A stretch of DNA of 64,000 bases from Angiostrongylus vasorum (GCA_018806985.1 JADANN010000032.1:2439501-2503500); one strand, 5' to 3'. Counted from the stretch's first letter, positions 46,801 through 57,390 are shown. Notes: generated by a model not told the origin, from the sequence alone. Made by a program: numbers and translations.

Positions 46801-48629
46801 CTGGCAGAGTCATCAACATCGACACCAATGCTATCGCATATTCCGAGCGACAGTTCCTTTCCGGATGAGTGGTGTATTACACTTCTGCCCAGTTCGTTGA
46901 CATCGAAATTGATCTTTTTACTTGGCATCATGAGGTTCACAATGGAGGATTCAGATGCTAGTGTACGTATGTTCTACGTAGAAATCGTCATAACAGCCCT
47001 TCTAGGCATAGGCTGATCATAAGCAATACGAAACTTTAACAAAGAAACTTACTTGTAATTGTAATAAGCGTCCAAATGAATTCCGTAGTTCTACAAAGTG
47101 ACAAGTGAAAACTGCGATGAAGCCGCTAACCACCAAACCAACGAACGCCGTCTGCAACCGTTCTACATAGAATCAATCACACTCCTTCTACAAATTATTT
47201 TTTTCCACCTTTTATTTCTTAACGGCAGTTTGCATAAAGCTTTTCTCAGTGCTCTTTATTCTTTTATTTTTTATTATTGATTATTTTTAAAGTAGTTAAA
47301 ATGCCTTTTCTACAACAAATGGTTTGACAATAGTTCGTAACGAACACATATGAGTTTTACAATTCAAACAAAGATTTTAAACTGTAATGATGCTGAGACA
47401 TTTGCAAAACTCCAGACCCCAGGTGTCTGGGGTGGGGATCGAACACGTTATTACCTTTTCCAAGGGCTAACGTGTTCACCATCACACCATGCGGGTGCTT
47501 TCGTTTCGCCTGTCTCTCAGCTAGTTTTCTATCTACCAATGTCGTCAGATTAAAACTGAAAAACGGGAAAAAATTGTAGTATGCAGCAAATCAAAAGTTA
47601 ACATTTTAAACTGTTCTAATAAACAATAAGTTACCGATGATGATCATTCATTTCTTTGTAGGATTCTAATGACGCAAGTTTTATACAGCCTTCCACTTCA
47701 TCCTCATTAATTTCCAAATATCGATTTTATTGATCGACCATTAATATTATCATAAAATTCGCAAACCAGCACCAAATCAAAATTTGAATGAAACAAAAAA
47801 CTGGAAGAAATTTGTCAAATGAATGAAAAAATTTTAACATGACAAGTAGTGATAAGAATGATCTACTAGTAATTATAGCATCCATAATAAATCCTCCTGA
47901 CTGACATGACGGGACAAATTTTCAGCATAAAGCTCAAGTTCTCAGCAGACCGATGGTAGATGGTAAAGCTGCTTAGAAATTTTGGTAGAAAAAAAGTGAA
48001 AGAAAATCAAAAAAAAATGTAGGGAAATCTGCGCAATGCAAAAGCTTATGAAAATGAATTTTATTGAAGAGGTTGACTGAACCGAAATCTAGTTTTTTCC
48101 CAACTTTTTCAAGTTTCTTTTGTTATTGTTTGCCCCATATACTCGAGTTTCTATGCGATTTATGTAGTTAATATAATTAATATGGTTACATGTGAAAAAT
48201 TATTTTGGCCGCGTTTGGCGTCGTGGTCGGAGGCGCCCTGCAACACACATGGAATCGATCCCCGCGCCCATGGCTCTCCAGGTCTTCCATCACTCCGGGG
48301 TAGGCAAATTGGTACCAGACTTGTCTGGGAGGATACCAGCACTGGCTCGATACATCGGTAAGCCACTGCGAGTCATTGTAAATTCCAGATATGCATTCAA
48401 TCACCTCCAACGTTACTTAATGAAGTCGAATGCATGGTACATCCCTAAGGGATTGATCAACGCCGAAAGCTTTATCCTTTTATGAAGAATTAATATTCAG
48501 GAAAGTAAAATTACGGTTCAAATATATAAAAAATGGAGTTAGAAAGGTACCCATATTTTTAATCTATTGGAAAAAACTCACAAGGAAAATGAGAAGTGCT
48601 GCCATTCGATCTTCGGTCGTCACTTGCAT
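37279..48629 (-). CDS. Serpentine chemoreceptor, Srx-like 7TM GPCR (one exon block not found)
   Basis: A seven-transmembrane receptor of the nematode serpentine class x type, expected in the membrane of sensory cells. The visible exons are as follows. 48629-48582 has the start MQVTTEDRMAALLIFL, with the ATG 20 nt after a ttttcag acceptor suited to spliced-leader addition. 47151-47053 is TM1, ending FVELRNSFGRLLQLQ. 45392-45331 is TM2 (AIGDTIFGAVWAIYFAPAL). 40409-40230 is the Cys-bearing loop and TM5 (YVTPPCNTPYVYYG, then VIISVFAVVNACTF). 38587 or 38562 to 38525 is the third loop, VKRRHVEKNFVRQ. 37439-37279 is TM6-TM7 (MQGAIYVAELVTYFY, then TTYAWILVHTLDG). LRNSFG and VHTLDG are hallmarks of Srx receptors. 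The first three exons and the last two join in phase. The TM3/TM4 exon between 45331 and 40410 was not located, and the loop exon has two possible acceptors, only the shorter one in phase. A last exon may run to 36967. Introns are packed with repeats and RTE debris, so the gene could be intact or decaying. Confidence 0.72.
37505..37790 (-). repeat. Family A SINE-like repeat
   Basis: Minus copy from ctctcggccttgatctatcg to ggctactgcgccatatgcc. In an intron of the Srx-like receptor, directly followed by a TA microsatellite. Confidence 0.7.
37797..37843. repeat. TA-rich microsatellite
   Basis: An imperfect (TA)n tract directly next to the head end of a family A repeat. Confidence 0.9.
37965..38275. 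repeat. Decayed family A copies
   Basis: A plus-oriented head (tttggtgcactggtcag, catggtcataggttcaagc) and, at about 38,215-38,270, a minus-oriented head (gtctgtattgcaggttacc). Both are old. Confidence 0.35.
38925..39310 (+). repeat. Family D repeat
   Basis: ttggacggcccgtgctcaac to aggtggtaaaccattggaag with all internal landmarks. Confidence 0.7.
39634..40005 (+). repeat. Family B repeat, near full length
   Basis: tRNA-like head agagtagcgtaggggtaatg, then cactttgcgccagactcagc, actcgacgaaaaatcgactc, ctgaggactttcgtggacg, and gaactgaatgcaagaaatg. Confidence 0.65.
40550..40915 (+). repeat. Family B repeat, near full length
   Basis: Head gggcggatggcgcaatggta fits Pol III box A, followed by tttggttccgtcgtgggcc near box B, then the body and the tail gtgctgcgatctgcacag. 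Box A is the best of the family. Confidence 0.65.
41070..41285 (-). mobile_element. Short RTE endonuclease fragment
   Basis: Minus-strand sequence encodes a decayed version of the RTE block around the GVGGV motif (VGGVSLVVHLSI) with no flanking element. An isolated relic. Confidence 0.4.
41285..41565 (-). repeat. Family A repeat, diverged
   Basis: Minus copy recognisable by gatgttgatcaatcacatg, gcatcacataggtgactga and tggttccagtttgccgacac. Confidence 0.45.
42180..42455 (+). repeat. Family A SINE-like repeat
   Basis: Full-length plus copy with head cttgtagtgcagtggtcgg and tail ttgatcaacgctgagagc. Confidence 0.7.
42456..43165. other. Intron sequence without recognised content
   Basis: Between the TM2 and TM5 exons of the Srx-like receptor, where the missing TM3/TM4 exon should lie somewhere in 40.4-45.3 kb. 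I see no repeat and no membrane-segment coding on the minus strand. Confidence 0.3.
43165..43790. repeat. Family C cluster (inverted)
   Basis: Minus copy 43,170-43,345, a plus tail at about 43,425-43,480, and a second plus copy 43,555-43,785. The last has a strong box B, gcgggttcgaatctggac, and a box-A-like tcagtggtacactggttaa. Confidence 0.65.
44430..44700 (-). repeat. Family B repeat
   Basis: Minus copy with tgtatgcattcgagctcttc, tgaatacgcgcgtgggttca and gaattccggtcgagttgatt. Confidence 0.5.
45880..47010 (-). mobile_element. Degraded RTE fragments inside the receptor gene
   Basis: Pieces of RTE endonuclease (near 46,940-46,690: FLGTC-like GICDSIGVDV, FYEVIIDILN) and C-terminal region (near 45,990-45,880) on the minus strand with large internal losses. 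It lies in the intron between the TM1 and TM2 exons of the Srx-like receptor. Confidence 0.5.
47385..47605. repeat. Family C inverted pair, short
   Basis: Minus head and body 47,385-47,530 plus a plus-oriented tail (aaaattgtagtatgcagcaa) at 47,565-47,605. Confidence 0.6.
47606..48200. other. Receptor intron without recognised content
   Basis: AT-rich intron of the Srx-like gene between its first and TM1 exons. Nothing recognised. Confidence 0.4.
48207..48480 (+). repeat. Family A SINE-like repeat
   Basis: Plus copy: head cgtttggcgtcgtggtcgg, box-B-like ggaatcgatccccgc, and tail ttgatcaacgccgaaagc. One of the least mutated copies. Confidence 0.7.
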
Positions 48630-48744
48630 ATTTGCTTGCACAATATGACCTGAAAATTAAAGGAAATGTTATAGGAGTGAAGCGTACTGTTACCCATCAA
48701 ATAAGGAAACACCACAGGATTTAAAATACAGAATAAGTATGCTC

Positions 48745-49000
48745 AGCCAAGTGGTCTATTTCATCTTTGGAATGCGAAGTTAACCATGCTAGAGCTTTCC
48801 AAAAGAGGCAGGCCCATGTGCAACGGTGAAGAGATTCACCAGTTTGTGACTAGGTTCCTTCCAGTTTCTGCATTGGTTCCTGCCATTATTGGTTCAGTTC
48901 ATCCTTAGCTTGGCTTCCAGTGGAACTATTGAGACGGTTCTCAGTTATATGACCTGCTTTGGATCGATTGCCTCCAGGAGCTATATGACACTCAGAAATA
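48745..49000 (+). repeat. Family D repeat, strongly diverged
   Basis: Only the landmark order survives (aagaggcaggcccatgtgc, gtgactaggttccttcc, attggttcagttcat). Confidence 0.3.
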
Positions 49001-49034
49001 TCCGCTCTTACGAGTCAAGATGAAAAATAGCGAT

Positions 49035-49215
49035 AAACAATCGGCGTTAATGAATTCATGAAGCTGCGCCGGACACTCGATTTCACTTAGCATCGTGAGG
49101 ATAATTGAATAGTTGGCCTAATCAATGACTTTTAATAGTTCTATCAAGTCAGTGTTTTTACTTTTCAAGAAAAGTCTGCTAGCAATTTTGCGAAGCCAGA
49201 AGGAAATGGATTGCC
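49035..49215 (-). repeat. Family A repeat, diverged
   Basis: caatcggcgttaatgaattc, cactcgatttcacttagcat, then gaaaagtctgctagcaat. Old copy. Confidence 0.4.
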
Positions 49216-50690
49216 TATCCCCAACAAATAGACGGCTTCACGGCTTTTTGCATTACGATAGACTAACAGGCTAAAATCTATATCCATGTCATTCGATGCA
49301 GATTTGCTATTAAGCCTAATAAGAAAAAAAAGGCCTATGTCTAAAGGTCGCTTCTTTATCTGCATAGAAAAGACTTTCTTAATGAAATGGTTATTGTAGA
49401 TGACAACAGGGTCGTCCATGCCAATGCTACTCACAAAAGTCAATGAACGCTATGTACTGACACATTGATTCGAACCGGACTTCCACGAAAAGTCGACAAT
49501 TTTATGTTATTCTTGCGATCTTGGAGAAAATTTGTTCTATGAACTCATGTCTGCCTCTCAATAATGGTTTGCAGCTGTGGGCTGTTCTTGGGTGTCGAAC
49601 TGCCTTATAGAATACTCTTATCATTTGGTCTCAACTCAATGTGACAATGAGTTTGACAGAAGATGCAGAAGATCAGGTAGGGGCAAACAGGTGCGAGGCT
49701 GCTGCATCCACCGTAAAGCCAATTTAACTCCGATCCACCAGTGCAAGTGACTCCCTGTGGTGAGGAGGTGAGAGTGACATACTTGGAATTCCAAAAAAAG
49801 ATCCGCACAACCATGTTTCAATGAGACAACGAAAGGAAAAGAAGACGTGCTGAGTCTTTTTGAAAGCGTGTCATCTAAATATTTAAGAGAGGAAGTCACA
49901 AATATTCCATGTTGTACCGCACGTTAGCATTTCTCCAGTTTATACGGAAAACCACGTGTTTAACTAAATTGTGGATGACGTCCACAGCGTTTATAAATGG
50001 CATGGGTATTACGCCTGGGTGAAATCCGAGGGCTGGAATCTTGCTCGTGTAACTCACGATGTCCAGCGAACGTTGCGGATGTTTCCCCAACATATGTGCC
50101 TCGATCAACACTTCACTCTTTCCGAATCTTTTTTTGTTCCTTCTTTTTAAAGTTTTGCAAAGTTAGATGTAAGTTGTTGGTCTGACCTGGGCCGCATATT
50201 TGTACGATGGCTTACCAGTGCCAGTCTTTAAAGTATTTATCGCTCATTATCTCTTGACGACTTCGAAAATTTCAAATTTCTGTGCACAATCGTGGTGTCA
50301 GGTGATTCGGTCGTACGGGTTTTTCGATTTGTCAATAATGGCATTTTCTCAGAAGCAGACTTAGAAAAAAACCCAATTTGCGATGGTTCTAAAATTTCGC
50401 TTCTTAAATTTTTAGAGCCTTCCTTCCTTAATCGAAAATTTGGCATCAATGCCTACGCTTCACTCTGCCGTCCTTCACATGCAATGGTATCAACTCATAT
50501 GGTCTCGTATATGTTAAACAAATTTATGAATTATGGTCCGGATATATATTAGGAAAATATTAGGAAAATAATGCTCACATAACCGAGCTAAGAAGCGTTC
50601 AATGACAAAGCACTTGTATCCTAAAGGTCAGAGAATAACTGAAAGCCAGGTCTGGTCTACAAACGATTGCAATATCTCTGTATATATAGG
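49216..50690. other. Stretch without a supported gene
   Basis: Several modest open frames occur on both strands but none has convincing splice context. The GIY-YIG-like fragment at 49,960-50,112 is the only nameable item. Confidence 0.35.
49960..50112 (-). mobile_element. Possible GIY-YIG-type retroelement fragment
   Basis: One minus-strand frame reads TYVGETSATFAGHRELHEQ then RRNTHAIYKRCGRHPQF, which resembles the YIG half of a GIY-YIG endonuclease as found in Penelope-like elements but differs from the two other copies here. No RT was found beside it. Weak evidence. Confidence 0.25.
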
Positions 50691-50692
50691 GC

Positions 50693-50960
50693 ATGTGTGG
50701 CGTAGTGGTTGGTGGCGCCAGTGCGACACACACGTAGAATCGCTCCTGGCCCACCAAGCCTTCCATCCGCCCGGGGTCGGCAAATTGGTACCAGACTTGT
50801 CTGAGAGGATAGCAGCACTGGCTCGATACAGCGGGCCACCGCGAATCATTTTAAAGGCCAGATATGAATTCAGTCACCTCCAACGATACTTAATGAAGCC
50901 GAATGCATGGCGCATCCCTCAGGGGATTGATCGACGCCGAGAGCTTTATCATTTCATTTA
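50693..50960 (+). repeat. Family A SINE-like repeat
   Basis: Plus copy, head catgtgtggcgtagtggttgg, tail gattgatcgacgccgagagc. It abuts the RTE fragment that begins near 50,975. Confidence 0.7.
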
Positions 50961-50974
50961 TTTATATGTTCTTA

Positions 50975-52095
50975 CGAAGTCTCAGCTTTCATATGAAAGA
51001 CGTCTGTCTCCAGAGACACTCGAGCTGATACGCCAGCGTGGAAACGCACGAGCTGCAGCCAACCGCGAACTAACGTCCCAACTTGCAAAACAGTGCAGAC
51101 AGGCGATAAAAGAAGGTCATAAGGAGGAAAGAGCAGCAGTTGTGGTCGAAGCTGCATAGGCAAGGAAAAAAATTCGCAAAGGTCGAAGCATCGCCAATTA
51201 CATGGCCAGGATTATTCCACTCCGACCCCCCAGACAGGACAGTTACAGCGTCCGGAAAGGCAATGGAGAAAATCAATGGAGAAAATCATTCACGAATACC
51301 ACTCAGATCTCTTCGATAGCCACGTCCACCTTCCGTCATATGAAATAAAGCAAGATGGATATGTTGTACCACCGGTTCTCCCTTCCGAAATCCGATATGG
51401 CATTTCGTCGGTGAAAAATCGAATAGTACCAGGTCCGGACAGGATAAGATCGGAACACCTGAAGAACCTTCCGCAAGTTCTCGTAAACACAATGGCTGGG
51501 CCCTCCACACGTTACCGTTAGAATTCAAGGTCGCTACTCAGCGGAAGAGCAGCAAGACAGTGTTATTGTTCAAGAACGGTGATCTAAACGATATCGGCAA
51601 CTATCGCCCAATCTGCTTGCTGTCTGTCGTCTACAAACTTTTCACTCGAGTCATCCTAAACAGGGTTGACAGAACACTGGACGAAAGACAGCCATGTGAG
51701 CAAGCAGGGCTTCGAAAAGGATTTAGTACGATGAACCACATCCACACGATTACAAGACTCAATGAAGTATCGCGACAGTACAAAAGACCGCTCTGTCTCA
51801 CTTTCATCGATTTAAAGAAGGCCTTTGACTCAACTGCGAAGCCGTGGAAGTCCTTGGTAGTCAGAGAGTCACTACTCAGTACATAAAGATTCTTCGTGAG
51901 CTGTAGAAAAATTTCACAAAGAAGGTATCACCATTCTACGACGATATTATCATTGACGTCAAAAAGAGGAGTTAGGCAAGGCGATACCATCTCGCCAAAA
52001 TTATTTACCGCCACCCTCCAGAACGTCGTGCGAACATTGGGATGGGATAATATGGGGAGTGAAAATCCATAGTCGGCAGTTTGCTTTGCATCATC
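50975..52095 (+). mobile_element. RTE-clade fragment, 5'- and 3'-truncated
   Basis: Reads on the plus strand from the linker after the endonuclease (RLSPETLELIRQRGNARA, near 51,003) through the RT: EKIIHEYHSDLFDSHVHLP (51,279), PGPDRIRSEHLKNLPQVLV, LNDIGNYRPICLLSVVYKLF (51,578), LCLTFIDLKKAFDS (51,797) and VRQGDTISPKLF (51,972). It stops before the FADD box. Close to the 28.6-31.7 kb element in sequence. Several frameshifts. It begins right after a family A repeat and ends abruptly in Penelope-like sequence. Confidence 0.75.
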
Positions 52096-53340
52096 TTCAA
52101 CACCCAAATATTTCTAGAATGTCTACGTAACGCGTCTCCCAATAACGCGTACGTGATGGAGTCTTTCGACGTTACCGCGTTCTACACCAACGTATCGAAT
52201 GGCTCCGCAATGTAAGCCGTCTTCGAACTTCTTGTTGAACATGAAGGAAGAATAAATATGCATGGCTTTGTCCTTCCAGCAGCTCATGGCTCTCTTAAAG
52301 GAGTGCCTAAACTGCTCGATTTTCCGATGGTCTGGTAAATATTTCGCGCAAATAAGGGGGTTGGCAATGGCACAACGACTGGCACCAAGTCTCGCCATTG
52401 CGTTTATGTCTAAAGTAGAAGCCCCCGTTCTCGGTATCCGGCCACTACTGTACTGCAGGTACATAGATGATTGTTTTGTCATCTTCTCTACGCAGGAGGA
52501 GATCAACAAATGATTCGAATTATTGAACGAGTAGTCTGAACACATTAAGTTCACCCGGGAGAAACCGAGAAAAAACTGGCTTCCGTTTTTAAACGTTCAA
52601 ATAAACCTATCAAGTAGCGGTTACATGACAAAGTGGTACCGAAAGCCAAGTGACAAGAACATCTTCATTCGTTTCCTTTCTTCGCACCTTTTACACCCAA
52701 AGACGGCTACGATATGCCTGATTTCTTGTAGTACTTGCCGAGACGAATATATCGGCGAAACGGGAAGACCTTTAAGTATTGGCATAAAAGAACACCTAGA
52801 TGGCAGACGAAAATCAAAACAAGGCACGCCACTAGGCACGCATAGGATACAAAAAACATAGCGGAGAAGATTTTGATGTGAAAGGTGCTATCATCGCATG
52901 GGAGAGTAATACACCACCGTGCAAATTTCTCGAGCCCTTTTTGATAAGTTCCAAAATCCGAGAATGAATAGCAGGGAAGAATGCCCTGAGATAACGCGTG
53001 ATCTAGCCCGTTTCTCAGAACTGATTTTTGATGTGGGGTGGTGCAGCAATCAACCATGTGCGACTCTAAGCGGCTGTTCTGCCTTGGTGGAAAACAGACA
53101 AAAACGGTGGGTTTCTCGAGATGCCGGTGATCGTGTAATTATTGTGCAGATTTTCATCTTTCTGTTTGCGTTGTTGAAGCGTTTGACCTAGTGTAAATTA
53201 CATATCACCCTTCCAGGTTGTGAAGAAGGCGATACTGCCGAAACTTCAGCTACCGTTGTGTTGTATGTGTTATATTTGTAAGGAAGTAAAGGTGTGCTGA
53301 ATAACAACCTCGCGATTGCTGCAAAAAAAGAGAACAACAA
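52095..53340 (+). mobile_element. Penelope-like element, 5'-truncated, degraded
   Basis: Begins in the middle of the RT (NAYVMESFDVTAFYTNVSN, 52,150), continues with CLNCSIFRWSGKYFAQ, LAPSLAIAFMSKVE and LLYCRYIDDCFVIF (52,450), then WYRKPSDKNIFI and a GIY-YIG endonuclease region (LISCSTCRDEYIGETGRPLS, 52,720). Stops and frameshifts interrupt it. A weak hammerhead-like remnant (gccgaaac) lies at 53,240-53,248. The catalytic IDD doublet is kept. Confidence 0.75.
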
Positions 53341-53489
53341 ATTTATATGCTTAATGTTGCAACATCACTCACTTAAGTTTGAATTCGTGATAAACTTCTC
53401 GAACTTCCTTGTTCTCTAACTTTGCATCCTTTCACTCAATATGACGATCGTAAAATATTGTCGTGAATGGAGAGGAAAGAACAACCATT

Positions 53490-53840
53490 TTCTACATTGC
53501 ACCTCTGCATATCTACAGTGTGTATCCCAGCACTTCTTGATTTTTTAATTGTTTCCTCCTATCCATCATCCACGAAGGGCTTCGAACAATTTTCGTGCGG
53601 GACATGATACTGTTGGAGGATTTTTGTCATCGTTATGGATGTTGTTGGATGCTGATCAAGTCGATTCTCCTCGAATCCCGGGATAACAACGCTAGGGCAT
53701 TCCTACGACGACTAGAGGATAGAGGTAGGCTCAGACAAGTCTGGCACCAATTACCCCGGAGAGATAGGTTTGGTAAGGGAAGAGCGGAATCGAGCCAGCA
53801 CTGTGTTCGTGATGGACGATACCGCTACACTGTGTCATCA
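53490..53840 (-). repeat. Family B repeat
   Basis: Minus copy with cccagcacttcttgattttt, catcatccacgaagggcttc and gttggatgctgatcaagtcg. Confidence 0.55.
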
Positions 53841-55435
53841 GTTCCCTACTACTCGAACAACTAATCTCTTAGTCAAAGAAAAAAAAACGAATTTTGTTGG
53901 CTCGGACGGTGATTAACAGGAACAGGATGAATGTCACAAATATTAACAGTTTGCGAAATTTTCCACAGAACGGACTTGTGACGTCGGTCTTCGTCTGCGA
54001 ACTCATTGCAAGACATTCCATTGCCACAGGAATTGTTGTCGTTAGAGTCTAAGGACAGAACAGAATTAGAGTCGAAGGACAGAAAACTATCCTCCAGTTG
54101 TCGGCATATTATCGTGGTTGAAACTTTGGAACTCTTTGAAGTGGCTATCTCGAAATTTTCGGAAAAAATTGCGGACGATCAGCATCCCATATGTAGCTGG
54201 GAATAGAAGGTGATAGCTCAGAAGGCTACAGCCAACATTGCAAGTGAATCCGACCAACTGTTTGAATGATGGTCCAACGAAGACGAAACGAATGGAAGAA
54301 GTGCAGAAGTTGGCAAGACTTGTGAAAACGGCTCGTCTATGCGTTAAGGAAAGTAGGTACCACAGCAATCGCAGAGGAACTAAGCAGCGAACGATCTATA
54401 TCGTCACTGTGTAGAACAAGGAAGCTGGTGAGATGGAGTTTATGTTGTTAGTTCACAAACACAATCTGAAGGCGCTGTTGCGAATTTGATTATATTCCAT
54501 GATTGCTTTTTATAGATACAAAAAGGCATCTGATCGGAGTTTAAATTCGTAGTTAGCCCCTTGGTATTGTAACCATTCGTAGTCCAGACAGAATAAAATT
54601 CTCATGAAATTCGAAGACTGGTGGAAATGAGTCTAAACGTGTTTGGTCCAACATCACAAACGACCTGACAGCCTATTCACTAGTTCACCAAAGTTTGTTC
54701 TGACGGGAGTCCGAAACCTACAATTTGTTGTCACCAAGTGCATTTCAACACATGAGCGATTATGTGCATTGATCTCAATATGCGTAATACGAAAATAATG
54801 TGCGTGTTCGATTTTAGACCGTCATGTCTCAGATCACAGTGAACCTTGTTGATTGGAATAAAAACGATCAGAATCCACAGTTTTTGACCTTCGAGACAAA
54901 AGCTGATTTATTCTACCAATTTGGAGCTCTCATTTAGTGAGGCTAACAATCGTATTTCTTTCACTTTTTTGTTGAGACTAGTACTTCGAACGTCAACGCA
55001 AATGAACAAGCGAGATCTTCCAGAAGGATACGGTGATGTTCCCACTATATCTCTGGAGTTTTGGGCCTACTGAGTAAGGAAAACTTTAGAAATACAAGTT
55101 TCATCCCCGACTTGTTAAAAAATTTTAGCCCCACTCAAGCCTAAAACGAGAAAAAATATTTTGTAAAAACCACTTAAGTCGTTTAGCGATAGAGAAATGT
55201 CCCTTCTGTGAGTTCGTAAAGTACTTAACTTTTCCAATGCTCCATTAATGGAGAAATCATCGTCTATCGTCAAAAAAACAGCTTCCCCGCAAGGGTTTTT
55301 TTTTGAAAAGCCATAAGGTTATTAGGCTTACATGTATGTAAAAAATTAGGACATAGATTATAACGAAATTTGTAATAATTTCCAAACCGACCATCACTTG
55401 ACGTCGGTAGCAAAATAATCGACATGTTTTCAAAT
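53841..55435. other. Stretch without a supported gene
   Basis: Near 54,217-54,345 (+) a basic open stretch (PTKTKRMEEVQKLARLVKTA) follows a gatag acceptor-like site, but no partner exon is seen. The remainder shows nothing recognisable. Confidence 0.3.
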
Positions 55436-55439
55436 TCAA

Positions 55440-55580
55440 GACAGACAGAGAAGCGAGGGACCCGCATGGCGTGGTGGGTGAATGCGTTAGCCCACGGAAA
55501 AGACAATAGAGCGTTCATTCCCCACCGCAGACACCTGAGGTCCGGAGTTTTGCAAATATCTCAGCAAGGTTGTGGTTGTT
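55440..55580 (+). repeat. Family C repeat
   Basis: Linker end gacagacagagaagcgag, then cccgcatggcgtggtgggtg, gagcgttcattccccaccgc, and gttttgcaaatatctcagc. Ends where the Penelope-type end pair starts. Confidence 0.65.
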
Positions 55581-55584
55581 TTCA

Positions 55585-55725
55585 AATTGTTGAGCTTACA
55601 CGAGGTTGATAAACAGATTTATTTCGGCCAACGTTTTGACGTCTTTTTCAAGTTTAATTCAATTTTTAATTTTTTTTTATTAAGATGTCGAATCGTTAGC
55701 CGAAATAAAAAATGTTCATCAAGCA
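55585..55725. repeat. Small inverted pair of Penelope-type ends
   Basis: aattgttgagcttacacgag at about 55,587 leads into ttatttcggccaacg, and an inverted partner (cgttagccgaaataaaa) follows at about 55,695. It is a shortened version of the 14.6-15.2 kb fold-back. Confidence 0.45.
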
Positions 55726-55799
55726 TTTTGAGATTTCTAGTAGTTTTGAATGATTTGATATGTAGTAGGCCGTTGAAATCAAACATCTGTCGTACACCA

Positions 55800-56033
55800 T
55801 TAATTTGTACTTGCTATGCTACAATTGTCGCAAATCTCCTCATAAAACTCAACGTAGAATTTATAATCTCCCACGAGGGTTATAAAACACTTTGCTGAGC
55901 TGGACAAAATTCTTAGCTTGCGGCTACGTTCTAGTTGTTCAACAAATTCCAGGGTGAACACGGACACAGGGACTTTAAGTGGATTGGATCCAAGAGGAAT
56001 CATATGGACTCCGTAACCCACTGTGTTTTCCAT
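55800..56033 (-). CDS. Small ORF, 77 aa, possible gene or exon
   Basis: An open frame starting at an ATG that lies 16 nt after an atccag acceptor and ending at TAA 55800. The peptide is soluble-looking and mixed in composition, including GVHMIPLGSNPLKVPVSVF and EFVEQLERSRKLRILS. A gtagca donor near its end could link to a further exon. It overlaps no recognised repeat, unlike most open frames of this size here. Function unknown. It could be chance. Confidence 0.3.
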   Translation of the reverse strand: MENTVGYGVHMIPLGSNPLKVPVSVFTLEFVEQLERSRKLRILSSSAKCFITLVGDYKFYVEFYEEICDNCSIASTN

Positions 56034-56825
56034 TTAAATAGCAGGTTACTGGATTAAAAAGGATTTTCTGTTCTACTGGGACCCTGAGAGAGCTACAGAA
56101 GACAACTCGACGGTTGGAAGAATCTTGGAACCGCTAAGACACCAAACCACTCTCCGATCCACGACAGCAGCGGATGCCCATTGCGAAGATTTGAAAACGT
56201 CACCGCACCGCTAAGATGAGAAGAACTAAACAAATCAACTCAATCAGCATTAACCAATATGTCAGTGAGGGTAGAAGATGGCAAACATCAGGATGCAGTC
56301 GAGTCGACACGTGAATTGGACGACCTCCACAGGTGACGGACTGAAGTGAACGAAATGAACTGAAGTGGTGGTGTACGTGCAGGTATTTATTTAATAGACG
56401 TTCGAACATCTTTATAAGCGCACAATTTATTAAAATCTTGTATTTCTCTCGTTCCTTCTGACTTTATTATCAGTTTACCAGTAAGCTAAGACGTTGACAA
56501 TCCGTGATCTTAGAAGACCTCGTGAACAAAGGTTTTCACAAAAACCTGAATTGCTAAATACAACAGTTTGCCGCAAACATGTTTATGGTCCTTGCTATTT
56601 AGATAGTAACTAAAGCCTTCATTATTTCAAAAACCCTCCATGACTACTTTTGCACCAATGTGGAACAGAATACTATGAATAATAACCGAAATCAGACGCA
56701 ATGGCGCAACATCAAACATTCTTGAAAATTTTGCTTAAGCAGAACTTTAAGAGAGAAAATTGAGTTTTAGCTGAGTTACTCGTATAGATCTTATTTTCAG
56801 ATTCAAAGTAATAAAATGTGGTTCG
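56034..56825. other. Stretch without recognised features
   Basis: No repeat family member or spliced coding signal could be supported here. Confidence 0.35.
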
Positions 56826-56829
56826 ATAG

Positions 56830-57070
56830 ACATGTGGTCTTTGGTAAGACTCTGCGCTACGTGCTAATCAAGCCCCCCGTCCATCTCCGTCGCCAATCCG
56901 ACACGAAACCCATCTGAGAGGATAAAAACTTGACTTGATTCATCAGTATGTTCTTTGAAGTCAGTGTATAAGCCAACTAAGCATCTATTCATCTCTACGT
57001 CCCTATGAATAGAGTAGAATGCACAGCGCATTCGTAAGGGATGGATTGACGCCAAAAGCTTTTCCATTTA
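56830..57070 (+). repeat. Family A repeat, diverged
   Basis: ctgcgctacgtgctaatcaa, ccaatccgacacgaaacc, tgattcatcagtatg, and tggattgacgccaaaagc in family A order. Confidence 0.45.
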
Positions 57071-57390
57071 TCCTTCCGAAACGTTATGTGTGATTTTAAA
57101 ATCATTCTAATTTTCGCCAGTATTGAAAGACAAACACTTTTATTTTACCAATATCGCGGAGGATCATCTTTCCTATTCCAAAGCACCTTGAAGATGCTTC
57201 CCTTTATCGTCCACCGTCTGAGAAGGAATTTAAAAGTCAATACCGAAAGTTAAACAACGAATGGATTAAAATGGCAACAGCGGCTGGGTTAAAACTATCA
57301 GTTATCTCTCAACTCTAAGTTGACCTTCCAACATGTCCCGTCCTCTACTTACTTATCAAAACCCATAAGTTAGTATCCAGCGATGATGTC

